Shown here in pieces: positions 9,103-19,998 of a DNA stretch of 41,236 bases. The translations under genes were made by a program, and so were the position numbers. The stretch lies in contig CALDSS010000093.1 of the NCBI GenBank assembly GCA_937924495.1, positions 1 through 41,236 of the forward strand. The letters run 5' to 3'. Positions within the stretch are counted from its first letter, which is position 1. Each line of letters starts with the position of its first letter. Below the pieces are notes generated by a model that made no database searches, was not told the DNA's origin, and saw only the letters and a list, made by a program, of their open reading frames with translations. Source of the DNA: an uncultured Saprospiraceae bacterium. Lineage in GTDB: Bacteria; Bacteroidota; Bacteroidia; Chitinophagales; Saprospiraceae.

Positions 9103-10605
9103 TTATTTAAAACGTCTCTTTACTTTCTTTCTTTTTACTTTGAAAGTATTACCAGCTGAATCTTCATTTCCAGTCGGGCCACCGGTTCGTGTCATTGCAC
9201 AACGGAAACCAACTGTACGAGAAGACTTATCTTCTTCCATGTATCGACGAGTACCTGGAGACATCCAGTAAGCTCTATCAGCCCAAGAACCTCCTTTTAC
9301 CACTCTTGATTTATCGGAAATCAACGTAGTAACACCAAACTCATAGAATACTTCAGATTCTCTATCACCATCAAGGTAATTGTGAACCTGACCTCTTTTA
9401 TAGTTATCTCTGGTTGCCGCCTCATCATCTTCAACATCACGGTATCTCAATCTACCTAAACTATCTTTTTCAACTGGCTTACCATCTTCATCCAAAACTA
9501 ACGTTTGGAATCTGTTACCACGATATGAGTTTAAATCATGAGAATCAACATCTCTCAAATCTTCAGAAGTTAATGGACGGTAGATATCACCAGTCCACTC
9601 ACTTACATTTCCACCCATTGCGTATAAACCAAAATCGTTAGGAACGAATTTTCTTACGTCAGAAGTAATGTGAGCGTTATCATTAAGCTTACCTGCCATA
9701 CCCATGTAATCACCACCACTTCTTTTGAAGTTAGCCAAAATCTGACCTTGGTAACGATTTCTTTTTTGGAAACGAACTGTGTTTCCATCCCACGGATAAA
9801 TTCTTCTATCTGTAATTCTTTCATCTTTTGAAGATGCCTGATTTCCTATTAAAGCTAAAGCAGCATATTCCCACTCTGCTTCTGATGGTAATCTATATTC
9901 AGGCAATAAAATACCATCTGCTGCTCTTACAGGTCTTTCACCACCTGTCTTCAAATCTTTAAGATTTTTACGAACATCACCCTGATATTGACCTGCGTAG
10001 TAGGCTTTAGTGTTGAAGTTGTCTTCATCCTTTTGCTCCGTATTCAGGTTTAAAATTCCTCTTTCTACAAGAATCATTTCATTAACCCTTTCAGATCTCC
10101 AAGCGGAATAATCATTTGCTTGAGTCCAGGTAACACCCACTACTGGATAATCATCATAAGCTGGGTGACGAAGATAAGTTTCAACAAACGGTTCGTTGAA
10201 AACTAATTCATCACGCCATACTAAGGTGTCTGGTGTAGCATTTTGTAGAACTTCTGGATAAGATTCACCAAAAACTCTATCCAACCAATATAGGTATTCG
10301 TTGTAATTGTGATTAGAGACTTCTGTTTCATCCATATAAAAAGACGAAACTGTAACTCTTCGAGGTAAGTTATTCCAGTCGTAAGTAACGTTTTGTTCGG
10401 TCATACCCATGGTAAAGGTACCCCCTTCAATCAAAACTAAATTAGGACCAGTCACTTGACCTTCATAATCTTTTTTCTCAAATCCACCCCATTTGGTGTC
10501 ATTAAATTGCCATCCTGTTGCACTTGATCTCTCGCTTGATTTACAAGCAGCGAAAAATGTAACAACTCCTAAAAGCAAAATACTGAATTGCAGCAGTTTT
10601 TTCAT
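9103..10605 (-). CDS. gldJ: Gliding motility / T9SS lipoprotein GldJ-like (SUMF1/FGE-sulfatase fold)
   Basis: Lipobox FFAACKSS; LVLIEGGTFTMGM, SFYMDETEVSNHNYNEYLYWL, YRLPSEAEWEYAA, GGNVSEWTGDIY, VVKGGSWADRAYW; adjacent to porU/porV. Confidence 0.8.
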   Translation of the reverse strand: MKKLLQFSILLLGVVTFFAACKSSERSSATGWQFNDTKWGGFEKKDYEGQVTGPNLVLIEGGTFTMGMTEQNVTYDWNNLPRRVTVSSFYMDETEVSNHNYNEYLYWLDRVFGESYPEVLQNATPDTLVWRDELVFNEPFVETYLRHPAYDDYPVVGVTWTQANDYSAWRSERVNEMILVERGILNLNTEQKDEDNFNTKAYYAGQYQGDVRKNLKDLKTGGERPVRAADGILLPEYRLPSEAEWEYAALALIGNQASSKDERITDRRIYPWDGNTVRFQKRNRYQGQILANFKRSGGDYMGMAGKLNDNAHITSDVRKFVPNDFGLYAMGGNVSEWTGDIYRPLTSEDLRDVDSHDLNSYRGNRFQTLVLDEDGKPVEKDSLGRLRYRDVEDDEAATRDNYKRGQVHNYLDGDRESEVFYEFGVTTLISDKSRVVKGGSWADRAYWMSPGTRRYMEEDKSSRTVGFRCAMTRTGGPTGNEDSAGNTFKVKRKKVKRRFK

Positions 10606-10853
10606 GCGTATTCTAAAAGTTTATTTTGAAATAAATTCGGACAAAGATAGTTAAAAATTGTAATCGCCAAATTGACGTAAGTTAAAACTTTTAAATTGTC
10701 CAGTTGGCAAAAAATTAACACAACATTCTTTAAAATGTCGAAATTAATTTTGGTAACAACTTAAATCACAAAAAAAAATGATTTTTTTGATTTAGTAAAG
10801 TTGAAATAATAAAGTTTCGAAATTGAGGGGAGCGGTTGTTTTTACAACTTTGC

Positions 10854-11879
10854 TTACCTAAACAATTTGAAACAATCGTTATACTGTGATTTTCTTCGTT
10901 TGTTTTTGATTCGGTCACTATTTTCAAAATTAATAATGAAAGCTAATTCATGAGCACCACCTGTTCCATTGGTTGCTAATTCTGAAATGGTAAGATCAAA
11001 GCTATATCCAATTTTGAAAATATCTTGCTGAACACCGACAGAAAAAATGGCTGCGTCTGGATTGGTTTTGGCATGTCGATACCAGGCACCAGCGAAAAAC
11101 ATTCCATATCCCAAATAAGCACCCACATCTAATTGTGCAAAATCACCTTGCCAAATATAGGTGGCATTGGGTGACAGGAAGATTGGCCATTGACGTCGAT
11201 TTCCTTCTTGAATATTTATTTGAGCACCTCCATGAATAGACCATCTCACAGGCAGCCCACTCTCTAAATTATTATTAAATCGGATAAAACTTTCATCAGG
11301 GGTATTCAAATGTTTGCCAGAAATACCTGCGTAAAAGTATGGATTATAAAATAGGAACCCTGCTCCCACGTCAAATGTCGTATTTGAGAGATCATCTGGT
11401 CTTATTTCGTCAGATATGAGTGGAATACCTCCTGGGCCACCCGGACCATCTATTTGATCAATCTGGTCTGCAAATATTAATCTGTTCCAATCAAGATTCA
11501 CTTGCCTTGCACCGATGTCGGTTCCAAATTTTGCGAAAAACCCCTCCCTGATGGTCAACCGATATGAATAGGCCAATTTCAAATCTGAAGTTTGATAGAT
11601 ACCTCCTCCTGAATCATCTACTTGGACTAAAACGCCTAATCCACTGTTTACTGCTTCAAACATTTGTTCATAAGATGCGGCATAGGTTACATAGGGACTG
11701 CCCAGGCTCGGCCACTGATGTCGATAGTTTAAGGCAATACGTGGTGCGTAGGTATTTCCAGCGAAAGCTGGGTTTAATTGAAGCGGTGCGGAATAGAATT
11801 GGCTAAATACTGGATCTTGGCTAAACGCACAGCATGAAATTAGACTCAAAAAAGTAATCGATAGTATTTGTCTGATCAT
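10854..11879 (-). CDS. PorP/SprF family T9SS membrane protein (second paralogue)
   Basis: SQDPVFSQFYSAPLQLNPAFAGNTYAPRIALNYRHQWPSL. Confidence 0.9.
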   Translation of the reverse strand: MIRQILSITFLSLISCCAFSQDPVFSQFYSAPLQLNPAFAGNTYAPRIALNYRHQWPSLGSPYVTYAASYEQMFEAVNSGLGVLVQVDDSGGGIYQTSDLKLAYSYRLTIREGFFAKFGTDIGARQVNLDWNRLIFADQIDQIDGPGGPGGIPLISDEIRPDDLSNTTFDVGAGFLFYNPYFYAGISGKHLNTPDESFIRFNNNLESGLPVRWSIHGGAQINIQEGNRRQWPIFLSPNATYIWQGDFAQLDVGAYLGYGMFFAGAWYRHAKTNPDAAIFSVGVQQDIFKIGYSFDLTISELATNGTGGAHELAFIINFENSDRIKNKRRKSQYNDCFKLFR

Positions 11880-12106
11880 TGACTAAGGAAGGTTGTTAAA
11901 TCAATAAAGAAAAGGGTTTGTTTTATGTTTATGTGTCATTATCAATGACATAATTAAATGTTATTCTCAAAAACTTGTTTAAATAACGGTATTTTTTTGG
12001 TTCATCTTATTAAAACCTGACTAAATGCCGTCCTTTTAACAAAGCAATAGTAAAACTTCAATATCGTTTTTCGAATAATATTGAAAAAACTCAAAGTTTA
12101 TCGATT

Positions 12107-15100
12107 ATGAGAACCCTTTATCTAATTTTGATTTTTTGTTTTATTTCTTCTTTTCTCACTGGGCAGATAAACCGTCAATCTGTTTTGGCTGACGGTGATA
12201 TTCTTAAAATTCCGATTTCAGAAACGGGAATTTATAAAATTGATTATACCTATCTCAAAAATGCTGAGGGAATAGATATTGACGCTTCCAATCCTCAAAA
12301 TATCAGTATTTATGGAAATGGTGGAGGAATGATGGAGGGATTAATTACTGCTAATTATAAGGCTCCAGAACAAGACTTGATTGAAAACCCGATCTTCATT
12401 TCTGGAGAGGGTGATGGTAAATTTGATGATGGTGATTTTATTCTTTTTTATGCCGAAGGGCCTTCAAAGTGGAAATACCAAAATGGAAAATTGACTCTAC
12501 CCACTAATTTATATGATTCTAAAAATTATTATTTCTTAAAAATAGGAGGTAGTGCTGGAAATAGAATCGAGTCTCAATCAAATCTTGATAATGCAAATGT
12601 TACAATCGATAAATTTGATGACGTAATCCGGCATGAGAGTGAAACCAAAAACCTTCTGGCTGATTGGGTTCAAGCTCAGGGTAGTGGAAGGTTATGGTAT
12701 GGCGAACAATTTAAAAATACCAGAGAAAGAGTTTTTGATAGCCAATTCCTTTTCGAAAATTTGATTTTGGAAGATAGTATTGATGTTGATGTAAGAATGG
12801 TTTCGAGAGCATTTGGGTCTAGTTCAAGATACTCAGTTGAAATCAATAATCAGAAGTTTACCAGTCCTACTTTTTCTTCAGTTGGTACAGGGAGTAGTAT
12901 CGTGCCTTATTGTTGGGCAAGAGTCATTGAGAAAAAGTTTAAACCTTCATCAAACAACATTGCTGTAAAAATAGACTACCCAAGATCAAGTTTTGAAACA
13001 GAGGCATGGTTAGATTACATTGAGATTTCTGGAAAAAGGAAATTGGAAATGGCGGGCGATCAAATGAGATTTAGAAATATCAGTACAATTGATTTTCAAG
13101 CCTCACAATTCAATTTATTGAATGCCAATTCTGATATTGAAATTTGGGACATTTCTGAGCCAACTGCTCCAACTCGACAAGAATTTGACTTAGATGGAAA
13201 TGCAATTTCTTTTATTGCTGAAACAAGGGGTCAGGTAAAGGAATTTATAGCTTTTAATAAAAACTCAGGATTCTTAACACCTGAAAAGTCTTCAGTAGTT
13301 GAAAATCAGAATGTTCATGGAATTGCGGATGCTGAATTGGTGATAGTTTATCATAGCGACTTCGAAGAAGCCGTTGAAAAATTAGCTGAATTTAGAAGAG
13401 AGCAGAATGGATTTGAAGTTTCAACAGTGAGAATTGATCATATTTTAAATGAGTTTTCCTCAGGAAGAATTGACCCAGTCGGAATACGTAATTTTTCCAA
13501 AATGCTACATGATCGAAATCCAGAGAAATATAAATGGCTATTATTATTTGGAGATGGTAGTTATGATTTTAGAGATATCAATGGGCATGGCAAAAATTTC
13601 ATTCCTGTTTATGAAACCTTAGAATCACACGATCCTGTCGATGCCTTTCCTGCAGATGATTATTTTGCTTTATTGACTGAAGGCGAAGGAGATGATCTCA
13701 GAGGAAAATTGGATATTGCTATCGGGAGGATTCCTGTCGAAACTTTAGACGAAGCTAATAACGTGGTAGATAAATTAATTAGCTACGACTCCCAACCTGA
13801 AAATTTGAGGGATTGGAGAAACAGATTGACATTGGTGAGTGATGATGACGATGATGATAGTCCTTGGACTCATGTCGATCCTTCCGAATATCATTACAAT
13901 GTGATAAAAGAGAAATACTCCAACTTTAATATTGACAAAATTTACTTAGACGCCTACACCCAAGTGGCTACCTCTGGCGGGCAAAAATACCCCGCCGTAA
14001 ATGAGGCAATTGATCAAACCTTATTTAAAGGGGTGCTTTTGATTAATTACTTCGGGCATGGTGGTCCAAAAGGATGGGCTCAGGAAAGAGTTCTGAAAGT
14101 TGAAAACATCTTATCATGGGATAATTCAGATAGGTTGCCTCTATTTATGACTGCAACCTGTACGTTTACGGGGTATGATGATCCTTCTTTCAAATCGGCC
14201 GGAGAAGAAGTTTTATTGAATCCAACCGGAGGAGCATTTATGCTACTTTCAACAACCAGAGCTGTTTATATTAATGGAAATGAAAAATTGGTCAAATCTG
14301 TCATGGAGCGAATATTTGAAAAAGTAGATGGCGAATATTTATCCTTAGGAGAAGTATTTTCTAATGGAAAAAATAGTTTAACTGCAGGTGATATTCGTAA
14401 TTCAAGAAAATTTGTACTCATTGGTGATCCTTCCATGAAATTAGCTTTGCCTAAGTATAAAGTTTCTACAACATTTATTAATGATCATGATGTTTTAGAT
14501 GGTGTGCCAGATACGCTTCGAGCACTTCAAGAAGTAACCATCGAAGGAATTGTTGAGAATGAGAATGGCGATATTATGCAAGATTTCTCTGGAGCCATTT
14601 ATCCTACCATTTACGATAAACCAGATACAATTTATACACTTGGCCAAGATGAAAGAAGTCCAGTGGCTCCTTTTGAATTACAGAAAAATGTTCTTTTTAA
14701 AGGAAAAGCAACTGTAGAAAATGGAAAGTTCAAATTCTCTTTTGTAATGCCGAAGGATATTAATTACGAGTTAGGAAATGGTAAAATAAGCTATTACGCA
14801 GAGAATGGGGTAGAACTTGATGCAACTGGAAATTACCAAAATATAATTATTGGCGGTACCAATCCTAATTTTGCAAATGATGATGAAGGGCCAGTTGTAG
14901 AAGTTTATATGAATGACGAGAATTTCAGATTCGGAGGAATCACAAATGAAAATCCGGTTTTGTTTGTGAAAGTGAGTGATGATAATGGCATCAACGTTGC
15001 AGGTAACAGTATCGGACATGATTTGACGGCTGTTTTAGATGGAAACAACCAAAATACTTTTGTCCTCAACGATTTTTATGAATCGAATCTTAATGATTAC

Positions 15101-15553
15101 ACTCAAGGAGAAGTAAGATACCCTCTTTTCAACCTTGAAGATGGATTACATAAAATTGAAGTTACGGCTTGGGATGTCGCTAATAATTTCGGTAGAGGAT
15201 TTACCGAATTTGTAGTCGCTTCATCCGAGCAAGCTGCCCTCCAGAATATTATAAATTATCCGAATCCTTTTATTGACCAAACTTGCGTTTCATTTGAGCA
15301 TAATCTTACTGGCCAAGATCTTTGGGCTCGAGTTGATATTTATGCAATGAATGGAAGTTTAGTGAAAACGATTATTCAAGAATTAAATGAGGAAAGTTCT
15401 AAGGAATGTATCCTATTTAATGGAACAAGTGATAACGGAGCTCGTTTGGCTAAAGGAATTTACGTTTACAACGTTAAAGTGATGGATAAAAATGGAGATT
15501 TAGGTAATTATTTAGGAGAAAGCGAGTTTGAAAAAATGGTTATCTTGAAATGA
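12107..15553 (+). CDS. porU: Type IX secretion system sortase PorU (gingipain-like C25 domain)
   Basis: Signal peptide; KWLLLFGDGSYDFRDI, LLINYFGHGGPKGWAQERVL, LFMTATCTFTGYDDP; C-terminal FlgD-like YPNPF...VDIYAMNGSLV; next to porV. Confidence 0.9.
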   Translation: MRTLYLILIFCFISSFLTGQINRQSVLADGDILKIPISETGIYKIDYTYLKNAEGIDIDASNPQNISIYGNGGGMMEGLITANYKAPEQDLIENPIFISGEGDGKFDDGDFILFYAEGPSKWKYQNGKLTLPTNLYDSKNYYFLKIGGSAGNRIESQSNLDNANVTIDKFDDVIRHESETKNLLADWVQAQGSGRLWYGEQFKNTRERVFDSQFLFENLILEDSIDVDVRMVSRAFGSSSRYSVEINNQKFTSPTFSSVGTGSSIVPYCWARVIEKKFKPSSNNIAVKIDYPRSSFETEAWLDYIEISGKRKLEMAGDQMRFRNISTIDFQASQFNLLNANSDIEIWDISEPTAPTRQEFDLDGNAISFIAETRGQVKEFIAFNKNSGFLTPEKSSVVENQNVHGIADAELVIVYHSDFEEAVEKLAEFRREQNGFEVSTVRIDHILNEFSSGRIDPVGIRNFSKMLHDRNPEKYKWLLLFGDGSYDFRDINGHGKNFIPVYETLESHDPVDAFPADDYFALLTEGEGDDLRGKLDIAIGRIPVETLDEANNVVDKLISYDSQPENLRDWRNRLTLVSDDDDDDSPWTHVDPSEYHYNVIKEKYSNFNIDKIYLDAYTQVATSGGQKYPAVNEAIDQTLFKGVLLINYFGHGGPKGWAQERVLKVENILSWDNSDRLPLFMTATCTFTGYDDPSFKSAGEEVLLNPTGGAFMLLSTTRAVYINGNEKLVKSVMERIFEKVDGEYLSLGEVFSNGKNSLTAGDIRNSRKFVLIGDPSMKLALPKYKVSTTFINDHDVLDGVPDTLRALQEVTIEGIVENENGDIMQDFSGAIYPTIYDKPDTIYTLGQDERSPVAPFELQKNVLFKGKATVENGKFKFSFVMPKDINYELGNGKISYYAENGVELDATGNYQNIIIGGTNPNFANDDEGPVVEVYMNDENFRFGGITNENPVLFVKVSDDNGINVAGNSIGHDLTAVLDGNNQNTFVLNDFYESNLNDYTQGEVRYPLFNLEDGLHKIEVTAWDVANNFGRGFTEFVVASSEQAALQNIINYPNPFIDQTCVSFEHNLTGQDLWARVDIYAMNGSLVKTIIQELNEESSKECILFNGTSDNGARLAKGIYVYNVKVMDKNGDLGNYLGESEFEKMVILK

Positions 15554-15554
15554 T

Positions 15555-15717
15555 GAAGTTTTTTAAAAATAGATTTTAAGTTGAAAATCCGATTTTAAAG
15601 AAACTGATTTTGCCAAATTTTAAATCCGTAGTATAAGACTATGAATTGAAAATTTGACATCTTCAGAACCTTTTAGCCTCGAATTTTCACAACTAAACTC
15701 CATTCTTAAACAACTTC
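15555..15717. repeat. Copy A of a ~160-bp imperfectly palindromic dispersed element
   Basis: Begins GAAGTTTTTTAAAAATAGATTT, ends CCATTCTTAAACAACTTC; reverse complement closely matches 27543-27702. Confidence 0.75.
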
Positions 15718-15900
15718 AATCAAACTTTTTTTAAAAAAAACATTTTTGCTAAAATACCATTCCATTATTACCGTTTATGGTTTGAAAATTTAAGAATGCT
15801 TTAACAAAACCCGCTTTGAAAAAATCGCTTAGTGGGCTACACATTTGGCAAAGCATATTTAATACATACTTTTGCGATTTTTAAAAATACTTTCAATCTC

Positions 15901-17082
15901 ATGAGAAGAGAATTTATTTTACTATTCATTATTTGCTTTTCTTTTGCTGGTACCACATTCGGGCAGCAATGCACTGATGCAGATAGCAGACATCCAATTA
16001 CTGGTGAATTTTGCCTAAGATCTATATCAACCGCAGTTCCTTTTTTAAGGATTGTTCCTTCTTCAAGAGGTGCTGCTATGGGAGATGTAGGTATTGCACT
16101 TTCTCCAGATGCCAATTCTTTACACTTTAATGCTTCTACTTTGGCTTTCGCCGAAAAAGATATGAGTATGGCGCTGACTTTCACACCTTGGTTAAGAGCT
16201 TTAGGTTTAAATGATGTTTACTTGGCTTACCTAAGTGGTTATAGAAAGCTAAATGATCTACAAACAGTTGGTTTGAGTTTAAGATATTTCTCTCTGGGAA
16301 GTATTCAGTTTACGGATAATGATGGAAACCTTTTAAGTCAAGGAAGACCTTATGAATTTGAACTTGCTGGTGCCTTTGCCAGAAAGTTGACTGAAAAGTT
16401 CTCTGCTTCTATCACAGGTAAATTTATTTATTCAGATTTGGCATCTGGACAACAAGTACCTGGACAAGGTCAGACGATTGAGGCAGGAGTAGCTGGAGCT
16501 GCAGATGTAGGCTTTACGTATGAGTCTCCATTGAATGTAGGTGATTTAGATTCTGATTTAAGACTTGGATTAGCCTTTACGAATATCGGTTCTAAAATTA
16601 CTTATACCAACTCAATCAACAGAGATTTTCTTCCTGCAAACATTGGATTGGGTGCGGCTTGGAAAGTAAATATGGATAAGTATAATACAATTACTGCTGC
16701 CATCGATTTTAATAAATTAATGGTTCCGACGCCTGTTGCAAGTGGTGCGCATTTAGACCAGTCCGTTATTTCTGGCTTGTTGAGTTCTTTTGGTGATGCT
16801 CCTTCAGGTGGCGGTGAAGAATTGAGAGAGGTGATGTATTCTATCGGTGCTGAATATTGGTATGACAATCAATTTGCAGTAAGAGCAGGATACTTTAATG
16901 AGCACCAATCAAAAGGAAATAGAAAATATATGACTGTTGGATTAGGTTTGAAATACAACGTATTTGGGTTGGATTTATCTTACCTCGTACCTACTACAAG
17001 CCAACAAAATCCTTTGGATAATACTTTACGATTTACATTGACTTTCGACTTCGGTGAGGTTGGTGTGATTGCTGATGAATAA
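15901..17082 (+). CDS. porV: Type IX secretion outer-membrane protein PorV (LptO)
   Basis: Signal peptide; FLRIVPSSRGAAMGDVGIALSPDANSLHFNASTLAFAEKDMSMALTFTPWLRALGLNDVYLAYLSGYRK is typical PorV; ATG at 15901. Confidence 0.9.
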   Translation: MRREFILLFIICFSFAGTTFGQQCTDADSRHPITGEFCLRSISTAVPFLRIVPSSRGAAMGDVGIALSPDANSLHFNASTLAFAEKDMSMALTFTPWLRALGLNDVYLAYLSGYRKLNDLQTVGLSLRYFSLGSIQFTDNDGNLLSQGRPYEFELAGAFARKLTEKFSASITGKFIYSDLASGQQVPGQGQTIEAGVAGAADVGFTYESPLNVGDLDSDLRLGLAFTNIGSKITYTNSINRDFLPANIGLGAAWKVNMDKYNTITAAIDFNKLMVPTPVASGAHLDQSVISGLLSSFGDAPSGGGEELREVMYSIGAEYWYDNQFAVRAGYFNEHQSKGNRKYMTVGLGLKYNVFGLDLSYLVPTTSQQNPLDNTLRFTLTFDFGEVGVIADE

Positions 17083-17095
17083 TTTAAATTTTTAC

Positions 17096-17139
17096 AAAAA
17101 AAAAGCCTGATTGATGCATTTCAATCAGGCTTTTTTTTT
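17096..17139. terminator. Bidirectional terminator
   Basis: AAAAAAAAAGCCTGATTGA / TCAATCAGGCTTTTTTTTT perfect 19-bp stem between convergent genes. Confidence 0.9.
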
Positions 17140-17145
17140 GAGCTA

Positions 17146-18159
17146 TTATTTCAAGCCATGTAGATTTTGATTGATAAATTCCTTTGGAAATTCCTCAACT
17201 CCTGGAAAACCAAGTTGAATGTCTCGACCATCATTTGGAATATAGGCAGTTCCAAAAAGATAATCCCAAATCGCTAGAGTGAGGCCGAAATTAACCCCTG
17301 TATGCCGTTCTTTTGGTAAATGATAGGAATGGTGCCAAATGTGCATTTCAGGGCTGTTGAATAATTTTTTCATGATTGGCCCAAGTGCAAAAACACCCAA
17401 AACGGTAGTACTTGCGAAAACAAGAATTTTCCCCGTAAGGGAATAATGCTCAAAAATAGATATTTCTAAAAGTCCATTTGACAAAATAATTCCTACTAAA
17501 ACCCCTAAAATGCCGCCCGTAACTTTGCCATCAACAGATAAGTTGGAATGATTGAAATGTCCCCACGCAAGCGTGAAAATGTGGATTACAAAAAAGTCAT
17601 ATAAGCCAATCCCAAGCATTGCAAGCGGAATATATTCTAAGGTTCGATAAACTACATTTTCCATCCAATGAAAGCGCAGATGCGCTGCAAACCCCATTTC
17701 CTCGACAGAGTGATGCACTTTGTGAAACTCCCATAGCCTTTCGGACTTATGAAGTAACCGATGTATCCACCATTGTATAAAGTCTCTTACAATAAATCCT
17801 ATCAACAAAACAGACCAATAGGGAAATGAATTGAGCGGATTCATTGATTGTAAATCGAAGCCAAAGAGGGATTTTACGCCATCATTGAAAAAATTGACGA
17901 CCACATCTGATGCAGCATTGTAAATGATGAGAGAAAAAAGGAAGAAATTGAAAAACATATAAAACCCATCCATCCAAAAGTCTTTTCGCTGGATTGGTTG
18001 TTTTTTTCGCCAAGGAATTATTATTTCTAATAAAAAGAAGAACAAAGAGACCAAGATTAACCAATAGAAATATGAATTCCAGCTTGGATTGATGATGTCA
18101 TTCCATAAATAATTGGCGTAACCTTTATAACCGTTGATGAAAATGTCAAAATATTTCAA
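17146..18159 (-). CDS. Sterol desaturase / fatty acid hydroxylase family membrane protein
   Basis: His-box motifs HRLLH, HKVHH, HIWHHSYH; several TM segments. Confidence 0.85.
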   Translation of the reverse strand: MKYFDIFINGYKGYANYLWNDIINPSWNSYFYWLILVSLFFFLLEIIIPWRKKQPIQRKDFWMDGFYMFFNFFLFSLIIYNAASDVVVNFFNDGVKSLFGFDLQSMNPLNSFPYWSVLLIGFIVRDFIQWWIHRLLHKSERLWEFHKVHHSVEEMGFAAHLRFHWMENVVYRTLEYIPLAMLGIGLYDFFVIHIFTLAWGHFNHSNLSVDGKVTGGILGVLVGIILSNGLLEISIFEHYSLTGKILVFASTTVLGVFALGPIMKKLFNSPEMHIWHHSYHLPKERHTGVNFGLTLAIWDYLFGTAYIPNDGRDIQLGFPGVEEFPKEFINQNLHGLK

Positions 18160-18231
18160 AGTCTATTTTTTTTGATATTAACCCTTAATCTGTCGAGTGG
18201 TTTACTTGAGAAAGCTGAAAATAAAAGAATT

Positions 18232-19938
18232 TTAATAGCCAGCAACGTCATCTTCTTCCAATCTCGGATCTCCCACACCATGCAATTTACCATCTGGCCT
18301 CACTAGGATGGCCTTGACTTTAGCCATCCTTTTTTTAAATTCAATGTCATGGCCTTTTTCTTTTAAATCTTCAATCACTTCAGGAGCAAATTTTCCTTCT
18401 TCCATCATCAATTTGTCAGGAAGCCATTGGTGATGAAATCTTGGAGCGGCCACTGCTTCATTCAAATCCATTCCAAATTCTAATACATTTATAATAACCT
18501 GAAAAACTGCAGTGATGATAGTCGAGCCCCCCGGAGAACCTAAAACCAGCTTTACTTTTCCGTCTTTTTCTACAATGGTTGGTGTCATTGAACTTAGCAT
18601 ACGTTTGCCAGGGGCAATGGCATTGGCCTCGGCACCAACTAAGCCATAAAAATTGGGCACTCCGGGCTTAGCGCTAAAGTCATCCATCTCGTTATTAAGA
18701 AAGAAACCTGCGCCTTTTACAACTAATTTACTACCATAATTGGTGTTCAAAGTTGTGGTAACAGAAACGGCATTTCCATCTTTATCAATAATTGAAGTAT
18801 GCGTGGTTTCAAAACTTTCAATTAATAAATCAAAATTACCAGCTAGCACTGAATCACTTTTTGAAGCCATTTTGAGGTCAAAATCTGCAATTTTTTCTAC
18901 CAAATAGTTAGAGTCCAAAAGCATTTCGAAAGGCACATCATAATGATCGCTATCTCCGAGGTGCTCTGCTCTATCGGCAAATGCCCTTCTCATAACTTCT
19001 GCCATGGTGTGGATAGAAGTTGATTGATGAAAACCAGCTTCTTTAACGGGTAGCCCTTCTATCATTTCAAACATTTGCGAAATAGCAATTCCGCCGCTGG
19101 AGGCTGGAGGCATGGAAATGATTTTATGACCTTTATAATTTCCGATAATAGGATCTCGCCATGCTGCTTGATAGTTTTCAAGATCTGCATGAGAAATTAG
19201 ACCATTACCCGCTTTCATTTCCTCCACAAATAAATCAGCCGTTTTGCCTTTGTAAAATCCATCACGACCATTATCTCTAATTCGCTCTAAGGTGTTTGCT
19301 AAGTCTGGCTGTTTAAGAATATCTCCCTGATCCCATCCCCAAAATTTGACAAAAGGGGTTTTGAATCGATTGATTCCTTTTATGTCTTTCTTTTTTTCTT
19401 CAAAGCGTTCAGCCTCCGAACCCATGATAGGGAAACCTTCTCTTGCAATATCAATTGCAGGTTGTAATAGGGTTGCCCAAGGCAATTTTCCATATTTTTT
19501 GTGAACTGCATCCATTCCTGCAACTGTACCGGGTACACCCACTGCCAACGCTCCGTAAGTACTAACACCAGGTATGACATCTTTTTTATCATCCAGATAC
19601 ATATCTCTGCTTGCCAGAGCAGGTGCTTTTTCTCGATAATCAAGTGCAGCCGTTTCACCGTTTGCCATTCTCACTATCATGAATCCACCTCCACCAATAT
19701 TGCCAGCTCTCGGGTAAACGACAGCAAGTGCAAATTGAGTTGCAATAGCGGCATCTATTGCATTTCCACCTTTTAATAAAATAGTTTTTCCTACTTCTGA
19801 GCTTAATGGGTGAGCGGTCACCACCATAGCTGAGTCCGTAACTGCTTGTTGGTCAACAGAATAGGGGAGTTTTACCAGATTTTTTTTACATGAAAAAAAG
19901 CAAATTGTGACAAGGCAAAATAATATTTTTTTTATCAT
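18232..19938 (-). CDS. ggt: Gamma-glutamyltransferase (lipoprotein-type signal)
   Basis: GGNAIDAAIATQFALAVVYPRAGNIGGGGFMIV; ETTHTSIIDKDGNAVSVTTTLN nucleophile region; MLSSMTPTIV; LGSPGGSTIITAV. Confidence 0.92.
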   Translation of the reverse strand: MIKKILFCLVTICFFSCKKNLVKLPYSVDQQAVTDSAMVVTAHPLSSEVGKTILLKGGNAIDAAIATQFALAVVYPRAGNIGGGGFMIVRMANGETAALDYREKAPALASRDMYLDDKKDVIPGVSTYGALAVGVPGTVAGMDAVHKKYGKLPWATLLQPAIDIAREGFPIMGSEAERFEEKKKDIKGINRFKTPFVKFWGWDQGDILKQPDLANTLERIRDNGRDGFYKGKTADLFVEEMKAGNGLISHADLENYQAAWRDPIIGNYKGHKIISMPPASSGGIAISQMFEMIEGLPVKEAGFHQSTSIHTMAEVMRRAFADRAEHLGDSDHYDVPFEMLLDSNYLVEKIADFDLKMASKSDSVLAGNFDLLIESFETTHTSIIDKDGNAVSVTTTLNTNYGSKLVVKGAGFFLNNEMDDFSAKPGVPNFYGLVGAEANAIAPGKRMLSSMTPTIVEKDGKVKLVLGSPGGSTIITAVFQVIINVLEFGMDLNEAVAAPRFHHQWLPDKLMMEEGKFAPEVIEDLKEKGHDIEFKKRMAKVKAILVRPDGKLHGVGDPRLEEDDVAGY

Positions 19939-19998
19939 AATAATAATCTTACAAGTTAATTGGTATAGTGTTTGACTTCACACTTGAAAAAAACGAAT

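Noticed and set aside
11934-11950. Operator TGTCATT-ATC-AATGACA upstream of porP/sprF
   Set aside because: Short 7-bp inverted repeat in AT-rich DNA; not enough to call a regulatory site.
14109-14124. Further CATGGGAT copy of the array motif in porU
   Set aside because: Only CATGGGATAA matches, it lies within conserved coding sequence, and no flanking structure was seen.
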